DNA of 34,931 bases from an uncultured Eubacteriales bacterium (GTDB lineage: Bacteria; Bacillota; Clostridia; Oscillospirales; Acutalibacteraceae). The stretch is from the NCBI GenBank assembly GCA_900317025.1, contig ONFG01000028.1, forward strand, positions 1-34,931, read 5' to 3'. Numbering within the stretch: position 1 is the first letter of the stretch; the number at the start of each line of letters is the position of its first letter. Made by a program: the position numbers and the translations under genes. The notes below the pieces were generated by a model that did no database searches, was not told where the DNA came from, and saw nothing but the letters and a program-made list of their open reading frames with translations. Positions 30,790 to 34,931 of this stretch are shown here, piece by piece.

Positions 30790-31818
30790 TTATTGATCCG
30801 TTGTTTTGATCTTTTTAGTGAGTAGCACCACGGCTCCGGCTGCGGCAAAGAGGGCGGCGAGCGCCGCAATAACGATGCGCCCCGCTGTGGGGACTGTTGA
30901 AGCTGCACGGCTCGAGCTTGCCGACGCAGCGTTTGTCTGAGTCTGAGAAGCTGCCGACGAGGTCTTGCTTGCGACGGAAGAGGAAGCCTTTGAAACGCTC
31001 GACGATGGAGCGGAGCTTTGCGGCTTAGAGTCCGGAGAAGTCTCGGTTTCGGTTTTCGGCTTATCAGAGGTCTTCTCATCGGGCTTCGACGAAGTGGCGC
31101 TTGACGGTGCGCTGCTCGATGAGGGTCTGCTCGAAACGGTGCGCGACGGGGTGTGTGTCGTGTTCTGCGAAGGAGCAGTCTCTTCCGGCTCTTCGTCATC
31201 GTCTGAGTTTGCAAAGTCGGTCGAAATTATAACTACAGGTTTTACCGAGCTTGTCTCTTCACTGTTTGACGGTGCCTTGCTCTCTTCGCTGTCGGAGTCA
31301 GTGTCAGATGTGATGTCAGTGTCGCCTGCTTTCGGCTCGGTGTCGCTTTCATCGTCGTCCGTTCCGGTCTCGTCGATCTCGACTCTTGCGGAGATAAGAT
31401 CGAGCGGCAGCGTCTCAAGGTCGTGAGTGAAAACCTCGATCGCGCTGAAAGAAAGTGCAGCGTCTTCGAGCGTGCATTTCTGTGTTACGGTGAACGTCTC
31501 GACGAGGATATCCTCGTTGTCAAAGGCACGTCCTCCGTTTATCATCGTATTCCATTTAATGCGCCCGGGGTTGTTCGTATTAGTCATGCCCTGACCGCCG
31601 ATCAGAAATTCTGGCTTTCCGGAAAGCTCAAGCACCGCGGCGTTATAGAACGAATCTACGGCGATACCCGCGATATTATCGCTCTGCCCGACGGTAAAAA
31701 TATACCTCACCGTATCGCCCTTGCGAAGCGTCTGCTCCGCGCTCGCGCTGATACAGGGAAATGCAAGCACGGCAGCCGTCAGAACGGCGGTCAGCGCACA
31801 TAAAAACTTTTTCCACAT
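30790..31818 (-). CDS. Secreted, membrane/wall-anchored protein with Ser/Thr-rich stalk
   Basis: 342 residues from ATG 31818 (codons MWKKF), with GGGAGG about 8 nt upstream; the ATG 6 nt earlier is too close to that site. A signal peptide spans about 1-27, with cleavage after ASA likely. A beta-rich ectodomain of about 140 residues follows (GDTVRYIFTVGQSDNIAGI, AAVLELSGKPEF, VTQKCTLEDAALSF), loosely like cohesin-type or extracellular binding domains. A low-complexity Ser/Thr/Pro/Asp/Glu stalk of about 140 residues comes next. The C-terminus reads VPTAG, then about 20 hydrophobic residues and KKIK, resembling a divergent sortase signal or a simple membrane anchor. Function unknown. It is monocistronic, with its own promoter and a bidirectional terminator. 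Confidence 0.8.
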   Translation of the reverse strand: MWKKFLCALTAVLTAAVLAFPCISASAEQTLRKGDTVRYIFTVGQSDNIAGIAVDSFYNAAVLELSGKPEFLIGGQGMTNTNNPGRIKWNTMINGGRAFDNEDILVETFTVTQKCTLEDAALSFSAIEVFTHDLETLPLDLISARVEIDETGTDDDESDTEPKAGDTDITSDTDSDSEESKAPSNSEETSSVKPVVIISTDFANSDDDEEPEETAPSQNTTHTPSRTVSSRPSSSSAPSSATSSKPDEKTSDKPKTETETSPDSKPQSSAPSSSVSKASSSVASKTSSAASQTQTNAASASSSRAASTVPTAGRIVIAALAALFAAAGAVVLLTKKIKTTDQ

Positions 31819-31851
31819 AAGCATACCTCCCGCATGGAAATCTCTTCTCAA

Positions 31852-31881
31852 ATTATAGCACACATGACGGTAAAAAATCAA
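31852..31881 (-). promoter_or_regulatory. Promoter of the stalk-protein gene (minus strand)
   Basis: Read on the minus strand: TTGATT (31881-31876), 18-nt spacer, TATAAT (31857-31852). The start lies about 30 nt before ATG 31818. Confidence 0.7.
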
Positions 31882-31890
31882 TACTGACAT

Positions 31891-32003
31891 GCGGCGTGTC
31901 GCCATTCACAGTACACACGCCGCGATCGCTTTTGTTAATTGAATGCTTCCTGTGCCGGGACTTTTTACCGGTCGCGAGTACCGAGTTGGTCGATGCTTCC
32001 TGT
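31891..32003. other. Non-coding stretch with hairpin and a short direct repeat
   Basis: A GCGGCGTGT/ACACGCCGC stem (31891-31899, 31915-31923) sits upstream of the stalk-gene promoter. ATGCTTCCTGT occurs twice, 50 nt apart (31943-31953 and 31993-32003). The region between purA and the stalk gene (31882-32083) contains no convincing coding frame. Confidence 0.4.
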
Positions 32004-32037
32004 CTTTGTTTTCTTGGTTCCTTTTTGCCTGCCTCCC

Positions 32038-32071
32038 AAAAAAACAGCACCGCAAAAGCTGCGATGCTGTT
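32038..32071 (-). terminator. Terminator of purA (minus strand)
   Basis: AACAGCACCGCA (32043-32054) pairs with TGCGATGCTGTT (32060-32071) around a 5-nt loop. On the minus strand it runs into a T7 tract (A tract 32038-32044). It begins 12 nt after the purA stop. Confidence 0.85.
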
Positions 32072-32083
32072 ATGTATCAATTA

Positions 32084-33361
32084 TTACTTTCTGTGAATGA
32101 GATTTTCTCTCTTCGGACCGTTCGATACCATTGTGATCGGAACGCCGATCTGCTGCTCGGCAAATTCAATGTAGTCCTTGCACTCCTGCGGGAGCTTGTC
32201 ATACTCCGTGATGCCGGAGATGTCGCACTTCCAACCCTTCATTACCTTGAGAACAGGCTTGCAGCGCTTGAGCTGAGTCGTTGTCGGGAAGTAGTCGATC
32301 TGTTTTCCGTCAAGCTCGTAAGCTACACATACGGGGATCTCGTCGAGATATCCGAGAGCGTCGAGAACGGTAAACGCTACCTCTGTTGCGCCCTGTACCT
32401 TGCAGCCGTAGCGTGTTGCAACGAGGTCGAGCCAGCCCATTCTTCTCGGTCTGCCCGTCGTTGCGCCGTACTCGCCGCCATCGCCGCCGTGGTTTCTCAT
32501 GAGATTTGCTTCCTCGCCGAAGATCTCGCTGACGAACTCGCCTGCGCCAACTGCGCTCGAGTAAGCCTTAACGACCGTAACGATGCTCTTAATCTCATAC
32601 GGCGGGATACCCGCGCCGACTGCGCCGTAGCCTGCGATCGTATTGGAAGAAGTTACCATCGGGTAAATGCCGAAGTCGGTGTCCTTAAGAGAGCCGAGCT
32701 GACCCTCGAGAAGAACCGTCTTGCCCTCCTTGAGCGCGTCCTGAACGAGGTCGAAGGTGTTGGCAACATACGGAGCCATAGCCTCCTTGTATTCCATGAG
32801 CTTGTTGAATATCTCGTCAACGGTGATCGGATCCTTGTGATAGAGGTTAACGAGCGTGGAGTTCTTTATCTCGAGAACTCGTTCAATCTTCTCCCTGAGA
32901 GCGTCCATATCATCGTAAAGCTCATTGATCTGGAAGCCGATCTTTGCGAATTTATCGCTGTAGAAGGGAGCAATGCCCGATTTTGTCGAACCGAAGCTCT
33001 TAGAGCTTAAACGTTCCTCCTCGTAGCAGTCGAACGCGATGTGATACGGCATAACGATCTGCACTCTGTCGGAAACGAGGACCTTTGGCTCAACGCCGTT
33101 TTCCTTAAGGTGAGCCATCTCCTTGATGAAGTTCTCAACGCTGAAAGCAACACCGTTGCCGATGATGTTCGTAGTGTGGTCGTAAAATACTCCCGACGGA
33201 AGCTGATGCAGAGCAAACTTGCCGTAGTTGTTTATGATAGTGTGGCCGGCATTGCTGCCGCCCTGAAATCTGATTACAATGTCTGATTCCTGAGCAAGGC
33301 AGTCTGTGATCTTGCCCTTGCCCTCGTCGCCCCAGTTGGCGCCTACAATAGCCTTAACCAT
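32084..33361 (-). CDS. purA: Adenylosuccinate synthetase
   Basis: Converts IMP, aspartate and GTP to adenylosuccinate, the first committed step to AMP. The 425 residues match the family. The N-terminus shows GANWGDEGKGKITD with the catalytic Asp and the Gly-rich GTP loop. QGGSNAGHTI, LPSGVF, GVAFSVENFIKE and EGQLGSLKDTDFG follow. TTGRPRRMGWLDL is near the C-terminal third and NGPKRENLI at the end. Two start codons compete. ATG 33361 is preferred because AAAGGA lies about 9 nt ahead, whereas ATG 33370 overlaps that site. It is a single gene with its own promoter and terminator. No purine riboswitch is visible in the short leader. Confidence 0.97.
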   Translation of the reverse strand: MVKAIVGANWGDEGKGKITDCLAQESDIVIRFQGGSNAGHTIINNYGKFALHQLPSGVFYDHTTNIIGNGVAFSVENFIKEMAHLKENGVEPKVLVSDRVQIVMPYHIAFDCYEEERLSSKSFGSTKSGIAPFYSDKFAKIGFQINELYDDMDALREKIERVLEIKNSTLVNLYHKDPITVDEIFNKLMEYKEAMAPYVANTFDLVQDALKEGKTVLLEGQLGSLKDTDFGIYPMVTSSNTIAGYGAVGAGIPPYEIKSIVTVVKAYSSAVGAGEFVSEIFGEEANLMRNHGGDGGEYGATTGRPRRMGWLDLVATRYGCKVQGATEVAFTVLDALGYLDEIPVCVAYELDGKQIDYFPTTTQLKRCKPVLKVMKGWKCDISGITEYDKLPQECKDYIEFAEQQIGVPITMVSNGPKRENLIHRK

Positions 33362-33409
33362 ATTAACCATCCTTTGTTAAAAAATTTCAAAAGACAAACC
33401 AACATTTCT

Positions 33410-33438
33410 ATTATATCAGCAATATACGCCCGTTGCAA
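33410..33438 (-). promoter_or_regulatory. Promoter of purA (minus strand)
   Basis: Read on the minus strand: TTGCAA (33438-33433), 17-nt spacer, TATAAT (33415-33410). The start lies roughly 40 nt before the purA ATG and only about 10 nt past the stop of the 71-aa gene upstream. Confidence 0.75.
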
Positions 33439-33447
33439 GAGAAAAAT

Positions 33448-33663
33448 TTAAATTTTCACCATATTTCCGCTTTCATCGATCATGAAGCTGTCGCCCTCGT
33501 TGAGATCCTTCTCGTAAAGAAGCTTGTCTTCAACACGCATAATAAATTCTTTGCCGTTTTGCCCGAGTATTGTGACCTCGTCTCTGATCAGCTCTCCCTC
33601 GGGAACGCCCTCACAGCCGAAGTCCGGTTCTTCGATTTTTACGATCTTAAAAATATCTGCCAT
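33448..33663 (-). CDS. Small acidic protein of unknown function (71 aa)
   Basis: 71 residues from ATG 33663, with GGGAGG 8 nt upstream. The open frame continues much further back across spoVT, but that part is antisense shadow. The protein is beta-rich and acidic (DEVTILGQNGKEFIMRVEDK, then NEGDSFMIDESGNMVKI). It could adopt a small OB- or DUF1292-like fold, but I do not recognise the family firmly. It is divergent from spoVT and immediately upstream of purA. With no terminator between, some transcripts may continue into purA. Confidence 0.7.
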   Translation of the reverse strand: MADIFKIVKIEEPDFGCEGVPEGELIRDEVTILGQNGKEFIMRVEDKLLYEKDLNEGDSFMIDESGNMVKI

Positions 33664-33694
33664 AACGTGTGCCTCCCTTGCATTTGCCAATGTG

Positions 33695-33703
33695 ATTATA
33701 CCA
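33695..33703 (-). promoter_or_regulatory. Extended -10 promoter of the 71-aa gene (minus strand)
   Basis: The minus strand reads TGGTATAAT: TATAAT (33700-33695) preceded by the TG extended -10 element. The -35 region is poor. Confidence 0.55.
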
Positions 33704-33740
33704 TACTTCGTTGAAAAAGAAAAGGAAAAATATTCCCACA

Positions 33741-33769
33741 CGGACAATTTGCGGTAGAAGTCGTATAAT
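33741..33769 (+). promoter_or_regulatory. Probable promoter of spoVT
   Basis: TATAAT (33764-33769) with a 17-nt spacer from CGGACA (33741-33746), a 4-of-6 match to the -35 box. In Bacillus spoVT is transcribed by the forespore factor SigG, so an alternative promoter cannot be excluded. Confidence 0.5.
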
Positions 33770-33825
33770 CGCCCAAAATATGCAAAGAATAATTGTACAA
33801 ACACACAAAAAAGGGAGTAATAGTA

Positions 33826-34362
33826 ATGAAAGCCACAGGAATAGTTAGGAGGATCGACGACCTGGGCAGGGTGGTCATCCCCAAGGAGATACGCAGGACA
33901 CTCCGTATCAGGGAGGGCGACCCGCTTGAGATATACACAGACAGCAACGGCGAGGTAATCTTTAAAAAGTATTCGCCTGTAGGCGAGCTGAGCGCATTTG
34001 CAGCACAGTATGCAGAGGTGCTCAGTCGTGTGGCAAATCTGCCTACACTGATTGCCGACAGAGATCACATCGTAGCTGCGGCGGGTGTGCCAAAGCGGGA
34101 ATACCTCGAAAGGCGGATCACCGCAAGCGTGGAGGATCTTATCGAAGCGAGAAAGAGTTTTAACAGCGCCGCCGACGGATATATGCAGCCTGTTGAGGGG
34201 CTTGAAAGGGGAGCGGGCATTATTTTTCCTATAATAGCAGCCGGAGACGTTACAGGTGCAGTGATAATGCTTCAAAACGAGCGCAAGGCAAACCCGACCG
34301 AGGTCGAGATCAAGCTTGCGCAAACTGCCGCAGCATTCCTCGGTAAACAGATGGAGGAGTGA
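33826..34362 (+). CDS. spoVT: Stage V sporulation protein T (AbrB-GAF transcription regulator)
   Basis: Forespore regulator that activates or represses part of the SigG regulon in Bacilli and Clostridia. The 178 residues equal the usual SpoVT length. The N-terminal AbrB swapped-hairpin domain is highly conserved: MKATGIVRRIDDLGRVVIPK, then RRTLRIREGDPLEIY (about 1-50). The C-terminal GAF-like domain spans about 55-178 with DRDHIVAAAG and GAGIIFPIIAAGDVTGAV. ATG 33826 has AAGGGAG 8 nt upstream; an in-frame GTG/ATG extension to 33793 would lie before that site. Its presence suggests sporulation ability or a recent sporulating ancestor. It is the last protein gene before the predicted rRNA operon. 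Confidence 0.95.
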   Translation: MKATGIVRRIDDLGRVVIPKEIRRTLRIREGDPLEIYTDSNGEVIFKKYSPVGELSAFAAQYAEVLSRVANLPTLIADRDHIVAAAGVPKREYLERRITASVEDLIEARKSFNSAADGYMQPVEGLERGAGIIFPIIAAGDVTGAVIMLQNERKANPTEVEIKLAQTAAAFLGKQMEE

Positions 34363-34370
34363 CTGCGTAT

Positions 34371-34419
34371 ACTATCAGCGCGTTTCTTTTGTTGGCCGCA
34401 AAAGAGAAGCGCTGATAGT
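34371..34419 (+). other. Long hairpin after spoVT
   Basis: ACTATCAGCGC (34371-34381) and its exact complement (34409-34419) form the base. An inner TTCTTTTG/CAAAAGAGA stem continues to a small loop, giving roughly 19 paired positions. No T tract follows, so its termination role is uncertain. The bases 34420-34515 show no gene. Confidence 0.65.
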
Positions 34420-34515
34420 CGTTTGGGATACATTGATAAAATGTAATGATAACACCTCACGAAAAGAGTTGTTTTTAGACAGTGTGCTACTTTTCGAAAA
34501 ACTGCAAAAATCCGG

Positions 34516-34544
34516 TTGACAGCGGTCAAAAATTGTGATAATAT
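34516..34544 (+). promoter_or_regulatory. rRNA operon promoter P1 (predicted)
   Basis: TTGACA (34516-34521), 17-nt spacer, TAATAT (34539-34544). It is the upstream member of a tandem pair. Confidence 0.75.
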
Positions 34545-34701
34545 AGATAAGCACTCCTCACGGAGCACCGATAAAACCAAGCGAAAAACATAGGTTTCAA
34601 GCCGTTTTCGGGCGCTTTTGAGGATGCGGAGATATCATCGGGAGACGCTGCTTTGAGAATAAAGAAATTTCATAAAATTTCAAAAAATTCTCAAAAAGGT
34701 A

Positions 34702-34730
34702 TTGACAAAGCGAAGCCGAGATGATATAAT
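34702..34730 (+). promoter_or_regulatory. rRNA operon promoter P2 (predicted)
   Basis: TTGACA (34702-34707), 17-nt spacer, TATAAT (34725-34730); all 12 positions match consensus. AT-rich A/T runs (34663-34700) precede it, like an UP element. Confidence 0.85.
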
Positions 34731-34931
34731 AAACAAGTCGCTTGACGAAAGCTTTTCATATAGAAAAGCAAGAGAACAGCGGCGTCCAAGGACTTTGAAA
34801 ATTAAACAACACAATCAAAATGACCCGTAATCACTTTGAGAAAAACTCAAAGCTAAATTCAGTGAAGACAACACAACAAATGTCAAAAGACGCTATGCGT
34901 TTTAAATAAGAGCTTCAAAACTCTGAAAAAG
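34731..34931 (+). other. Probable 16S rRNA leader (operon continues beyond window)
   Basis: About 200 nt of non-coding sequence after P2. It contains GACTTTGAAAATTAAACAAC (34792-34811), the phrase commonly seen in pre-16S leaders of Clostridia, and short stems such as TTTGAG/CTCAAA. The mature 16S start is not reached. The rRNA assignment is inference from the tandem consensus promoters and leader style. Confidence 0.65.

Noticed and set aside
31943-32003. CRISPR-like direct repeat (ATGCTTCCTGT twice)
   Set aside because: Only two 11-nt units, no array and no cas genes.
33664-34323. N-terminal extension of the 71-aa minus-strand gene across spoVT
   Set aside because: It would run antisense to spoVT; a proper ribosome site and ATG exist at 33663, and an extended -10 promoter lies within the extension.

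Overview
The window looks like chromosomal DNA of a spore-forming-lineage Firmicute, most likely a Ruminococcus-like Clostridium (Oscillospiraceae). This rests on moderate GC, A-rich ribosome-binding sites, many GTG/TTG starts, an 18-gene-scale housekeeping layout, spoVT, DUF951, paired M16 peptidases, TmcAL and a type III pantothenate kinase. The lineage call is inference from gene content; no 16S is inside the window. I see no phage, plasmid, IS transposase, CRISPR array or tRNA.

Layout. 1-1086 is dnaJ, cut at its 5' end. 1217-2551 (minus) is a CPA2-type Na+/K+:H+ antiporter. 2780-4236 is an ECF transporter S component followed by coaX, probably a vitamin B5 uptake/CoA pair behind a promoter and a perfect palindrome. 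4576-10385 holds rlmB, a 1428-residue membrane protein and rpe. The membrane protein has a long acidic disordered N-terminus and a degenerate P1B-ATPase core with every catalytic motif lost. 10622-12355 (minus) is a VanW/peptidoglycan-binding membrane protein. 12806-14538 is a two-gene ABC-2 exporter whose ATPase lacks several catalytic residues. 14624-15022 is a DUF3592-like membrane protein.

15096-21624 is a compact translation/RNA-modification and CoA run: tmcAL, hflX, DUF951, prfA, a 68-aa protein, sua5, coaE and a membrane-anchored lytic transglycosylase, with several overlapping start/stop junctions. A non-coding dispersed repeat (21628-21935) separates it from an inactive/active pair of M16 peptidases (21974-24539).

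25079-30000 is the most unusual part. It is a two-gene, translationally coupled operon with its own promoter and a ~290-nt leader. It encodes a zinc-ribbon P-loop GTPase and a 1062-aa partner whose N-terminus resembles the GAP1 (GTPase-associated protein 1) families of predicted NTP-dependent conflict systems. I consider it a minimal, probably uncharacterised GTPase/GAP1-like module.

The right end carries a second repeat copy (30154-30268), a 72-aa orphan gene with a consensus promoter (minus), a secreted, membrane-anchored protein with a Ser/Thr-rich stalk (minus), purA (minus), a 71-aa protein (minus) and spoVT (plus). The last ~420 bases contain two near-consensus tandem promoters and a leader that reads like the start of an rRNA operon, whose 16S gene would begin just outside the window.
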